From Nitrosomonas sp. (GTDB taxonomy: Bacteria > Pseudomonadota > Gammaproteobacteria > Burkholderiales > Nitrosomonadaceae), in NCBI GenBank assembly GCA_016703745.1, contig JADJBK010000006.1, forward strand, positions 310,001-374,000: 64,000 nucleotides of DNA, written 5' to 3'. Below the pieces are notes generated by a model. It searched no databases and was not told the origin of the DNA. It saw only the letters and a program-made list of their open reading frames with translations. The translations under genes were made by a program, and so were the position numbers. Shown piece by piece: positions 24,479 through 33,471 of the stretch (positions within the stretch are counted from its first letter, which is position 1; each line of letters starts with the position of its first letter).

Positions 24479-26170
24479 GTAGGCCCGATTAGCGTAGCGT
24501 AATCGGGCGGGGGTATCACCGGAATAAATGCAAACAAACGGGGTATCGCCGGAATGTAAATAAGCCTTGTGCGAATAGGCCCGATTATGCGAGTTTATCG
24601 CGGGTACGCAGTCAACCGGCCATCATAATTGTCGCCAAAGCGGTCAAGATAATTGACGCGAGACAGTTGGCGGTGGTGTGTGATGAGGAAGCGGTGAAGG
24701 GTCGTGATGTAATGGCCAGAACCGGCAGGGATGGCAAGAATGGGTAGGCCCGATTAGCATCGCGTAATCGGGCGGGGTATCGCCGAAATGCAAATAAACG
24801 GGGTGTTGCCAGAATGTAAATAAGCCTTGTGCGAATAGGCCCGATTATGCGAGTTTATCGCGGGTACGCAGTCAACCGGCCATCATAATTGTCGCCAAAG
24901 CGGTCAAGATAGTTGACGCGAGACAGTTGGCGGTGGTGTGTGATGAGGAAGCGGTGAAGGGTCGTGATGTAATGGCCAGAACCGGCAGGGGATGGCAAGA
25001 ATGGGTAGGCCCGATTAGCGTAGCGTAATCGGGCGGGGTATTGCCGAAATGCAAATAAACGGGGTGTTGCCGGAATGTAAATAAGCCTTGTGCGAATAGG
25101 CCCGATTATGCGAGTTTATCGCGGGTACGCAGTCAACCGGCCATCATAATTGTCGCCAAAGCGGTCAAGATAATTGACGCGAGACAGTTGGCGGTGGTGT
25201 GTGATGAGGAAGCGGTGAAGGGTCGTGATGTAATGGCCAGAACCGGCAGGGATGGCAAGAATGGGTAGGCCCGATTAGCGTAGCGTAATCGGGCGGGGTA
25301 TCGCCGAAATGCAAATAAACGGGGTGTTGCCGGAATGTAAATAAGCCTTGTGCGAATAGGCCCGATTATGCGAGTTTATCGCGGGTACGCAGTCAACCGG
25401 CCATCATAATTGTCGCCAAAGCGGTCAAGATAATTGACGCGAGACAGTTGGCGGTGGTGTGTGATGAGGAAGCGGTAAAGGGTCGTGATGTAATGGCCAG
25501 AACCGGCAGGGATGGCAAGAATGGGTAGGCCCGATTAGCGTAGCGTAATCGGGCGGGGTATTGCCGGAATGCAAATAAACGGGGTGTTGCCGGAATGTAA
25601 ATAAGCCTTGTGCGAATAGGCCCGATTATGCGAGTTTATCGCGGGTACGCAGTCAACCGGCCATCATAGTTGTCGCCAAAGCGGTCAAGATAATTGACGC
25701 GAGACAGTTGGCGGTGGTGTGTGATGAGGAAGCGGTGAAGGGTCGTGATGTAATGGCCAGAACCGGCAGGGATGGCAAGAATGGGTAGGCCCGATTAGCG
25801 TAGCGTAATCGGGCGGGGTATTGCCGGAATGCAAATAAACGGGGTGTTGCCGGAATGTAAATAAGCCTTGTGCGAATAGGCCCGATTATGCGAGTTTATC
25901 GCGGGTACGCAGTCAACCGGCCATCATAGTTGTCGCCAAAGCGGTCAAGATAGTTGACGCGAGACAGTTGGCGGTGGTGTGTGATGAGGAAGCGGTGAAG
26001 GGTCGTGATGTAATGGCCAGAACCGGCAGGGATGGCAAGAATGGGTAGGCCCGATTAGCGTAGCGTAATCGGGCGGGGTATTGCCGAAATGCAAATAAAC
26101 GGGGTGTTGCCGGAATGTAAATAAGCCTTGTGCAAATAGGCCCGATGGGGATGGACCCGATTATGCAATA
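24479..26170 (+). repeat. Tandem array of 260-bp units, each with one REP hairpin
   Basis: Units begin with GTAG at 24479, 24744, 25005, 25265, 25525, 25785 and 26045. The spacings are 265, 261, 260, 260, 260 and 260 bp, and the last unit is partial. Each unit contains the REP stem GCCCGATTA / TAATCGGGC with an 8-nt centre. It also has two near-identical ~26-bp blocks (GCCGAAATGCAAATAAAC and GCCGGAATGTAAATAAGC). A nested hairpin has GTCAA / TTGAC as its inner stem. Units differ at only a few positions, such as ATAATTGAC versus ATAGTTGAC and one 1-bp insertion near 24991. No conserved reading frame spans the units. This accounts for the whole gene-free stretch between RAYT and pilA. Confidence 0.93.
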
Positions 26171-26171
26171 A

Positions 26172-26251
26172 GCCCGATTACGCTACGCTAATCGGGCCTA
26201 CGCGGGCTACGCGGGCTACGCGGGCTACGCGGGCTACGCGGGCTACGCGAG
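26172..26251 (-). repeat. Inverted REP plus 9-bp direct repeats next to pilA
   Basis: The inverted REP (26172-26201) closes the array. Its CTAC foot is the first of five perfect tandem copies of CTACGCGGG (26198-26242), followed by one altered copy (26243-26251). The 9-mer thus repeats the recognition tetranucleotide five times. It ends 27 bp from the pilA stop codon. Confidence 0.85.
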
Positions 26252-26277
26252 TTTATCGCGGGTACGCGGTGATTACA

Positions 26278-26739
26278 TTAGCAGATTTTGCCCGCGCCAC
26301 TTGCAGCGGCCAGACATCCGCCACCTACTGCCCATGTTACTCCGCCTGTGCCGGCTGTTCGAGTAGGGGTTAGTATATAAGTATCAGCAGCAGCCAAACC
26401 CTGACCGGCAACAGGTATAGCCGTTATTGCGCCATTTGCACCTATTGTTACTGATGTTACAATTCCTTGCGCACCAATGTCATTGGGAACTTCTATGTTG
26501 GCACGTGCTGCACCTGTCGCAGGAACAGCAATAGCTCCGGCAGCAGTCAGGCAATTCCCGGATTGAACGCATAATTCGACAGCTGTCTTAATTGGCGAGG
26601 TTGCATTAACAACTTCAGTGAATCTGGCCTTTGCCGTATAGTTTTGATAAGCCGGAATAGCCACTGCCGCCAAAATACCAATAATGGCGACGACGATCAT
26701 CAACTCGATTAAGGTAAAACCTTTTTGATTAACTTGCAT
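26278..26739 (-). CDS. pilA: Type IV pilin, major subunit type
   Basis: 153 residues. The class IVa prepilin leader MQVNQKG is followed by FTLIELMIVVAIIGILAAVA, the cleavage and N-methylation site and the polymerising helix. The C-terminal disulfide region is present as two cysteine pairs: CVQSGNC and CLAAASGAGKIC. The length and the Ala/Gly-rich globular domain fit PilA/PilE. The start has AAAGGAG at a good distance upstream. The gene stands alone, far from the minor-pilin operon at 59-64 kb, and its 3' end abuts the REP array. Confidence 0.93.
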   Translation of the reverse strand: MQVNQKGFTLIELMIVVAIIGILAAVAIPAYQNYTAKARFTEVVNATSPIKTAVELCVQSGNCLTAAGAIAVPATGAARANIEVPNDIGAQGIVTSVTIGANGAITAIPVAGQGLAAADTYILTPTRTAGTGGVTWAVGGGCLAAASGAGKIC

Positions 26740-26905
26740 GGGTTGTTTCTCCTTTCTGGGTGTAAAAAATGAATTGGTGTGAATTAATTTGCAATATTAC
26801 CTGTTGCAGGGGTGATTACGTCAGGGTGTGGACAAACTTTAGTCTTTTTTTGATGAAATAAAAAGGGTTGGCGGGGGCCACTTTATCACCCGGAAGGTTT
26901 TCGTG

Positions 26906-29900
26906 TCATGACGCGAGCTGTTGTTCCATCCATTCCCGCAGGGTGACGTAGTCCGTTTTGCCACTCGCCAGAATGGGCAGGTGGTCGAGGGTGAGGATGG
27001 TTTTGGGAATACCCAGTTCCCCCAGGTTGTTTTTGCGGAAATGAGCGATGAGGTCGGTCTGGCTGGCATGCGGGTACGTGGTGATGAGGATGATTTTTTC
27101 ACCTTTTTTTTCGTCGGATGATTGCAGGGCGGCATGCGCGTGATCCGGCCAGAGCGGGTTGACGGCTTCTTCGATGGCGGTCAGTGAAACCATTTCGCCT
27201 CCTATTTTGGCAAAGCGTTTGACGCGACCCTTGATGAACACATAACCTTCGTCGTCGATGGTGACGATGTCGCCGGTATCGTACCCGTTATCCGCTGGCG
27301 GCACGATTTTGCCGGGCGTATTCGCCAGATAATAGCCCTGCATAATGTTGGGGCCATTTACCCGCAGTTTACCGCCTTGTTCAACGCCTGGCACCGGTTC
27401 CAGCTGGTGCCGGATGGCTGGCAGCAGGCGCCCCACGGATCCGGCGCGATTGTGCATCGGGGTGTTGAGGCTGAGGATGGGGGAGGTTTCGGTCGCGCCA
27501 TAGCCTTCAAAAATACGCACGCCAAATTTTTCCGACCAGCGTTGGCGTGTGGTTTCACGTAGTTTTTCCGCCCCGGCAAAGACGTAGCGCACGCTGTAAA
27601 AATCATAGGCGTTGGCGTAGCGGGCGTACCCGGTCAGGAAGGTATCGGTGCCGAACAGCAGGGTGGCATTGGTGTCGTAGACCAGCTCGGGAATGATGCG
27701 GTAGTGCAGGGGGGAAGGGTAGAGAAAGGTGCGAATACCACTTAATACCGGCAGCAAGGTGCCGCCCGTCAGTCCAAATGCATGAAAAATCGGCAGGACA
27801 TTGAAAACAATATCGCCTGGGCCAAAATCGATGCGGGAAGTTACCTGATAACGGTTGGCCTGCAGGTTCGAGTGGCTGAGCACCACTCCCTTGGGCGCGC
27901 CTTCTGAGCCGGAGGTGAATAGAATCACGGCTGCTTCATCCGGATTTTGCCGTGAATCCGTGAAACGGTACGCCAGCCGGGGGAGGGATGCCGACAGCCA
28001 GCCCATCAGTTTGTCCCACCAGTGAATCTTTTCGGGGATATCTTCCAGATAGCACAGCAGGATGCCCTGTTGCTGCAAGTCGGTGATCAGGTTACTCAGT
28101 TTGGCCTTGTCGATAAATCCACGCGCGGTGATGATGGTTTGAATCTGCGCGCTTTCGCAGGTGAGCAGCAGGTTTTTGCTGCTGCTGGAAAAATTAAGCA
28201 TGGCGGGGACGCGCCCGAATGCCTGCAAGGCGAAGAAACAGATCAGGCTGCTGACCATGTTGGGCAGCAGGATGCCGATATGGGGCCGGCTGCTGAAATG
28301 GGGAATCATCCGGCGGAGTACCCGGCCAAGGATGAAGCTGCGCATGATCAGTTGAAAATAGGAAAGCGGCTTGCGCTCAACGTCTTCGGCAATAATGTGT
28401 TGCTTGCCGTGCGTGGCGCTGGCATCGAGCAGTGACTGAAACAGGGTTTCGCGCAGAATCTGACTGTGAAACAGGGTCTCGGTCATGAGGTCGTAAAGTT
28501 TGAGGCTCGCCATTTGCCGCCGTTGTTTGCCGCGTAGCGTGTTGGGCAGATCGAGTGTGGTCGGCGGCATGATTTCAACGCTGATTTTAGGAAACCAGCG
28601 CAGGCGGACTTTCCCTTTCAGCCTGGAAAAAGGCGTGTACTGTGGCCCCTTGAGACTGATGGGCAGCAGCATGGCGCCGGATTTGTCTGCAATCATGGCG
28701 GGTCCGTCATAGATTTTCATCAGGGAGCCGGTGAGCGTCAGCCGACCTTCCGGAAAAATCACGACCTTATCGCCCTTTCGGATGCGCTCGATCAGCAGGC
28801 GGGTGGACATCGGATTGGTGGGGTCGATGGCAACCGTATCGGCGAGAAACAGAAACGGTCGCACCCACCATTGCCGGGCAACCCTGGAATGGATGGCAAA
28901 GCATAGCCGCTCCGGCAGGCTGACGCTGATCAGCGCGGCATCCAGAAATGATAGATGATTGGCGATGATGAGCACGCGGCTGCCAGCCTGCCGATAATGT
29001 TCCGCGCCGTTGATTTCCAGCCGGTAGACCGTATGAAACAGCCATTGCAGAATGGATTTGACCAGGGCGTAGGGCAGCAGGCTTGAAATATAGATGGCGA
29101 CCACGCCATTGATCAGTGCGATGGTCAGGAACACTTCGGGCACGGTGAAGTCGAGTGCAAGCATCAGGCTGATGCCGAGTGCGGAAATTACCATGAACAG
29201 CGCGTTCATGATGTTGTTGCCGGCGATGGTGCGTGCGCGATGGGAATCCTCAGCCTGACTCTGGACAAGGGCATAAAGCGGCACGATGTACAAACCGCCG
29301 CTGACGGAAATCGCCAGCATGTCGAACAGAATGCGCCAGTGTGTCAGGGAGGAGAGGAAAGCCGCTGCGCCGATCAGTTCTTCCTGTGCAAGCGGTGGGA
29401 GGGCGGTGCTGGCAAAATAGAGGTCGATGGTAAATGCGGTCATGCCGAGAATGCCCAGTGGCACATAGGTTGCAGCAATCTCTCCCTTGAGAAAGCGGTT
29501 ACACAGCAGCGCACCCAGGCCGACCCCCACTGAGAACACGGTGAGAAATAGAGTAACCACTTCTTCGTTGCCGCCAATCACGGTTTTGGCAAACGTCGGA
29601 AATTGCGACAGGAAAGTTGCGCCAAATAGCCAGAACCAGGAAATGCCGAGGATGGCGCGAAAGATAGGGCGGTGTTCGCGAATCTGGTGAATGATCGCGC
29701 GCGTTTCCTGTAGCAGCGCGTAACGGATGGTGATATCCGGTGAGGCAGGTCGTGTCGCCGGAATAAACAGGCTGAACAGCCAGCCGGCCAGTGCGGCGCT
29801 GATGACCATGCCAGATACGACGTTGCTGCCTTGTTCGGTCAGAATCAGCAAGCCTCCGGCGATTGTTCCCAGCAGAATTGCGATGAATGTACCCGCGCTG

Positions 29901-30349
29901 ACGAGTGCATTGCCGCCGATCAGTTCATGCGCTTCCAGCTGATCAGGCAGGATGCCGTATTTCAGCGGGCCAAAAAAAGCGGACTGTGCGCCCATCAGGA
30001 ACAGAATGCACAGCAGAAGCAGCATGCTGTCCAGATAAAAACCTGCCGCTGCGCCAATCATCAACACAATTTCGACGAACTTGATGCGTTTGATGAGCTG
30101 TGCCTTGTCCCATTTATCCGCGAATTGACCAGCCGTGGCGGAAAAAAGGAAAAAAGGCAGGATAAAAATACCGGCTGCCAGTGTCACCATGATCTGCGGA
30201 CTCAGGCCGCTGCTGCCCATGGCGGCGTAAGTGATCAGAATAACCAGCGCGTTTTTGAATACGTTGTCATTGAAGGCACCCAGAAACTGGGTGACGAAAA
30301 AAGGTAGAAAACGTCTGCTGGTGAGCAAGTTCCATTGGCTGGGGTGCAT
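26906..30349 (-). CDS. aas: Fused LplT-PlsC-acyl-ACP synthetase (Aas-type) for lysophospholipid re-acylation
   Basis: 1147 residues, three modules. Residues ~1-420 form a major-facilitator domain of LplT type (RRFLPFFVTQFLGAFNDNVF), which imports or flips lysophospholipid. Residues ~440-630 form a PlsC acyltransferase with NHLSFLD (HX4D) and FPEGRLT. Residues ~690-1147 are an AMP-forming acyl-activating domain with ILFTSGSEGAPKGVV and YGATETSP. In E. coli the transporter and Aas are two proteins; here they are one chain, a fusion also known in other proteobacteria. Predicted to restore phosphatidylethanolamine from 2-acyl-lyso-PE at the inner membrane. The start MHPSQWNLLTSRRF has no competing upstream codon. 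Confidence 0.92.
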   Translation of the reverse strand: MHPSQWNLLTSRRFLPFFVTQFLGAFNDNVFKNALVILITYAAMGSSGLSPQIMVTLAAGIFILPFFLFSATAGQFADKWDKAQLIKRIKFVEIVLMIGAAAGFYLDSMLLLLCILFLMGAQSAFFGPLKYGILPDQLEAHELIGGNALVSAGTFIAILLGTIAGGLLILTEQGSNVVSGMVISAALAGWLFSLFIPATRPASPDITIRYALLQETRAIIHQIREHRPIFRAILGISWFWLFGATFLSQFPTFAKTVIGGNEEVVTLFLTVFSVGVGLGALLCNRFLKGEIAATYVPLGILGMTAFTIDLYFASTALPPLAQEELIGAAAFLSSLTHWRILFDMLAISVSGGLYIVPLYALVQSQAEDSHRARTIAGNNIMNALFMVISALGISLMLALDFTVPEVFLTIALINGVVAIYISSLLPYALVKSILQWLFHTVYRLEINGAEHYRQAGSRVLIIANHLSFLDAALISVSLPERLCFAIHSRVARQWWVRPFLFLADTVAIDPTNPMSTRLLIERIRKGDKVVIFPEGRLTLTGSLMKIYDGPAMIADKSGAMLLPISLKGPQYTPFSRLKGKVRLRWFPKISVEIMPPTTLDLPNTLRGKQRRQMASLKLYDLMTETLFHSQILRETLFQSLLDASATHGKQHIIAEDVERKPLSYFQLIMRSFILGRVLRRMIPHFSSRPHIGILLPNMVSSLICFFALQAFGRVPAMLNFSSSSKNLLLTCESAQIQTIITARGFIDKAKLSNLITDLQQQGILLCYLEDIPEKIHWWDKLMGWLSASLPRLAYRFTDSRQNPDEAAVILFTSGSEGAPKGVVLSHSNLQANRYQVTSRIDFGPGDIVFNVLPIFHAFGLTGGTLLPVLSGIRTFLYPSPLHYRIIPELVYDTNATLLFGTDTFLTGYARYANAYDFYSVRYVFAGAEKLRETTRQRWSEKFGVRIFEGYGATETSPILSLNTPMHNRAGSVGRLLPAIRHQLEPVPGVEQGGKLRVNGPNIMQGYYLANTPGKIVPPADNGYDTGDIVTIDDEGYVFIKGRVKRFAKIGGEMVSLTAIEEAVNPLWPDHAHAALQSSDEKKGEKIILITTYPHASQTDLIAHFRKNNLGELGIPKTILTLDHLPILASGKTDYVTLREWMEQQLAS

Positions 30350-30505
30350 GATGGTGTGCCTTGTTGGGGATAGATGCTGAAATTATAAGCGTATGCCGGA
30401 AAAATGGGAGGGTAGGTATCGCCCGGCAATTTAAAAAACTTGCCATTTTTATTGGATCGATTAGAATGCCAATACGCTATAGGTATGGTTATATATAGCT
30501 TCACA

Positions 30506-30521
30506 GCACAATATATTGTGT
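30506..30521. promoter_or_regulatory. NrdR-box-like palindrome upstream of nrdA
   Basis: GCACAATATATTGTGT fits the NrdR box pattern (ACACwATATATwGTGT-like) and is an almost perfect dyad. It is 79 bp before the nrdA ATG. NrdR boxes normally come in pairs one helical phase apart (~31 bp). The matching position (about 30475-30490) shows only a weak match, CGCTATAGGTATGG. Repression by NrdR-dATP is inferred. Confidence 0.6.
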
Positions 30522-30599
30522 TTCAAGCAGTTAACGCATCAACATTCTTTTGACATGCGCCACCTGGCAATCACTGGCATCCCACAGGAGAAAACAGCT

Positions 30600-33434
30600 A
30601 TGCAACCTACTACGGACAACCCTGTTACTGGTGCGGTTTACCGCGACAGTTTTTCAGAACATAACCCGTCGGTCGAGAAACAAAATTATTTGCAGTACAA
30701 GGTGATACGCCGTAATGGCGCGGTTGTGGCCTTTGAACCGGGCAAGATTTCGGTCGCGATGACCAAGGCATTCATTGCAGTGGAAGGTGGGCAAAGTGCT
30801 GTGTCATCCCGTGTGCGTGAGATTGTGTCACACATGACGGAAGAAGTAGTTGGTGCATTGACGCGCCGCCGGCCGGACGGGGGTACGTTTCATATCGAGG
30901 ATATTCAGGATCAGGTTGAGCTGGGGTTAATGCGCGCTGGAGAACATGATGTGGCGCGCGCTTACGTGCTGTACCGGGAAGCCCGTGCGCGTGAGCGGGC
31001 AGCCAGGAAACAGACCGACCAGGCTGTTGTGCTGCATATGGTGGAAAATGGACAGCGTGTGCCGCTTGACAGGGATCGGTTAACCGCGCGGATTGCGTCG
31101 GCCTGCCGGGATATCGGCGCGGCAGTTGATCCTGCCGTCATTCTCAAAGCCATGCTGCGGGATTTGTACGATGGGGTTCAGGCGGATGAAATCCGGAAAT
31201 CTGCGGTGTTATCGGCGCGCGCGCTGATTGAGAAAGACCCCGCCTATAATTTTGTCACCGCAAGATTGCTGCTGGACAATATTCGCTACGAGGTGCTCGG
31301 GGAAGAGGTGACGCATGAGGCGATGCAATTGCGCTATGCTGATTATTTTAGCGACTTCATCCAGCAGGGAATCGAGGCGGATTTGCTGGATGAGCGCCTG
31401 GCCCACTTTGACCTGCCATCGCTGGCTAAAGCGCTGGTGGCGGAGCGTGACCTGCAGTTTGGTTATCTGGGCTTGCAAACGTTGTACGACCGCTATTTTC
31501 TACACATCCAGGAACGGCGCATCGAGCTGCCGCAGGCATTTTTCATGCGGGTGGCAATGGGGCTGGCATTAAATGAGATTGATCGTGAAGCGCGCGCCAT
31601 CGAGTTTTATCATTTGCTGTCAACATTCGATTTCATGAGTTCGACGCCCACGTTGTTCAATTCCGGTGGCAAGCGACCCCAGTTGTCTTCCTGCTATCTG
31701 ACCACGGTGCCAGACAGTCTCGATGGTATTTATGAGGCCATCAAGGAAAATGCATTGCTATCCAAATTTGCCGGTGGGCTGGGTAATGACTGGACAGCGG
31801 TACGGGCAATGGGTGCACGCATCAAGGGTACCAACGGCAAGTCTCAGGGGGTGGTGCCTTTCCTCAAGGTCGTCTCTGATACGGCAGTCGCGGTCAATCA
31901 GGGCGGCAAGCGCAAGGGGGCGGTGTGTGCCTATCTGGAATGCTGGCATCTCGATATCGAGGAATTTGTCGAGCTGCGCAAAAATACGGGCGATGATCGC
32001 CGTCGTACCCACGATATGAATACCGCAGTCTGGGTGCCGGATCTGTTCATGAAACGGGTGATGGAAGATGGAAGCTGGACGCTGTTTTCATCCTCCGATG
32101 TGCCGGATCTGCACGAAAAATACGGGAAATCCTTTGAGGCGGCTTATCTGGGCTATGAAGACCGGGCAACACGTAATGAGCTGGGTTTGTACAAGCGCAT
32201 TCCTGCCCGGCAATTGTGGCGCAAGATGCTGACCATGTTGTTTGAAACCGGCCATCCGTGGATCACATTCAAGGATCCGTGCAATGTGCGTTCACCGCAA
32301 AACCATGTGGGCGTGGTGCATAGCTCGAATCTCTGCACCGAGATCACGCTCAATACCAATGACAAGGAAATCGCGGTATGCAATCTTGGCTCTGTTAATC
32401 TGGCGGCGCATATCGTGGATGGCAAGCTGGATCACGATAAATTGAAGCAAACGGTCAGTACCGCCATGCGGATGCTGGACAATGTGATCGACATCAATTT
32501 TTATGCCGTTGCCAAAGCGCGTAACGCTAATTTGCGCCACCGCCCGGTGGGGCTGGGCATTATGGGATTTCAGGATTGCCTGCACAAGCTGGGGATAGCC
32601 TATGCTTCGCAGGAAGCGGTCGAATTTGCCGATCGTTCGATGGAAGCCGTTGCCTATCATGCTTACTGGGCCTCTACCAGGCTTGCGGAGGAGCGTGGAG
32701 TTTACGCGACTTATGCGGGCAGCCTGTGGGATCGCGGCATTCTGCCGCAGGATACGCTGGCATTGCTGAGCGAGGAACGCGGCGGACAGGTGGAAGTCGA
32801 TACCACGGTCACACTTGACTGGGAAGCTCTGCGCACCAGAATCAGACAATGGGGTATGCGTAATTCCAATTGTCTGGCGATTGCACCCACGGCCACGATC
32901 TCCAATATCGTTGGCGTATCTGCCAGTATCGAACCGACTTACCAGAATTTATACGTCAAGTCGAATCTTTCTGGTGAATTTACGATTGCGAATCAATGGT
33001 TGGTCAATGATCTCAAACAGAGAAAGCTGTGGGATGAAGTGATGATTGCTGATCTCAAGCACTATGATGGTGCGGTCAGCAAAATAGACCGGATTCCCCA
33101 GGAGCTGCGCGCATTGTATGCTACGGCATTTGAAATTGATCCTGCCTGGCTGGTGGAGGCGGCAGCCAGACGGCAGAAGTGGATCGATCAGGCGCAATCG
33201 CTCAATCTGTATCTGGCCAACGCATCCGGCAAGAAAATCGATGCACTCTATAAGCTTGCGTGGTTGCGCGGCCTCAAGACAACCTATTATTTACGCACGC
33301 TGGGAGCAACAGCAGCCGAAAAATCTACCGTGCATACGGGCGTGTTGAATGCGGTTGCGGCGTACCATGAGCCAGCCGAGACAGTTGCCAAACAATGTGT
33401 GATCGATGATCCGGATTGTGAAGCGTGCCAGTAA
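30600..33434 (+). CDS. nrdA: Ribonucleoside-diphosphate reductase subunit alpha, class Ia
   Basis: 944 residues from the ATG at 30600 (CAGGAG upstream). Two N-terminal ATP-cone domains: YKVIRRNGAVVAFEPGKISV and a second beginning HMVENGQRVPLDRDRLT. Active-site elements include SSCYLTTVPDS, NLCTEITLNT and CNLGSVNL. LRTLGATAAEKSTVHTG lies late in the barrel. The C-terminal DPDCEACQ supplies the CxxC reductant shuttle. Reduces NDPs to dNDPs with NrdB. The duplicated ATP cone resembles the arrangement in Pseudomonas and suggests elaborate allosteric control. nrdB follows after 37 bp. Confidence 0.96.
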   Translation: MQPTTDNPVTGAVYRDSFSEHNPSVEKQNYLQYKVIRRNGAVVAFEPGKISVAMTKAFIAVEGGQSAVSSRVREIVSHMTEEVVGALTRRRPDGGTFHIEDIQDQVELGLMRAGEHDVARAYVLYREARARERAARKQTDQAVVLHMVENGQRVPLDRDRLTARIASACRDIGAAVDPAVILKAMLRDLYDGVQADEIRKSAVLSARALIEKDPAYNFVTARLLLDNIRYEVLGEEVTHEAMQLRYADYFSDFIQQGIEADLLDERLAHFDLPSLAKALVAERDLQFGYLGLQTLYDRYFLHIQERRIELPQAFFMRVAMGLALNEIDREARAIEFYHLLSTFDFMSSTPTLFNSGGKRPQLSSCYLTTVPDSLDGIYEAIKENALLSKFAGGLGNDWTAVRAMGARIKGTNGKSQGVVPFLKVVSDTAVAVNQGGKRKGAVCAYLECWHLDIEEFVELRKNTGDDRRRTHDMNTAVWVPDLFMKRVMEDGSWTLFSSSDVPDLHEKYGKSFEAAYLGYEDRATRNELGLYKRIPARQLWRKMLTMLFETGHPWITFKDPCNVRSPQNHVGVVHSSNLCTEITLNTNDKEIAVCNLGSVNLAAHIVDGKLDHDKLKQTVSTAMRMLDNVIDINFYAVAKARNANLRHRPVGLGIMGFQDCLHKLGIAYASQEAVEFADRSMEAVAYHAYWASTRLAEERGVYATYAGSLWDRGILPQDTLALLSEERGGQVEVDTTVTLDWEALRTRIRQWGMRNSNCLAIAPTATISNIVGVSASIEPTYQNLYVKSNLSGEFTIANQWLVNDLKQRKLWDEVMIADLKHYDGAVSKIDRIPQELRALYATAFEIDPAWLVEAAARRQKWIDQAQSLNLYLANASGKKIDALYKLAWLRGLKTTYYLRTLGATAAEKSTVHTGVLNAVAAYHEPAETVAKQCVIDDPDCEACQ

Positions 33435-33471
33435 ACCCGAATGAAAAAAATCAAAATTGGAGAATCAGACT

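Noticed and set aside
24479..26170. CRISPR array
   Set aside because: Period is 260 bp with nearly identical units throughout. There are no short repeats with variable spacers and no cas genes.
26740..26905. Sigma54 promoter for pilA
   Set aside because: I looked for GG-N10-GC spacing upstream of the start; the nearest match has only 7 bases between the pairs.
30962..32849. Several long antisense frames inside nrdA
   Set aside because: Shadows of a strongly coding gene; no start context or recognisable domains.
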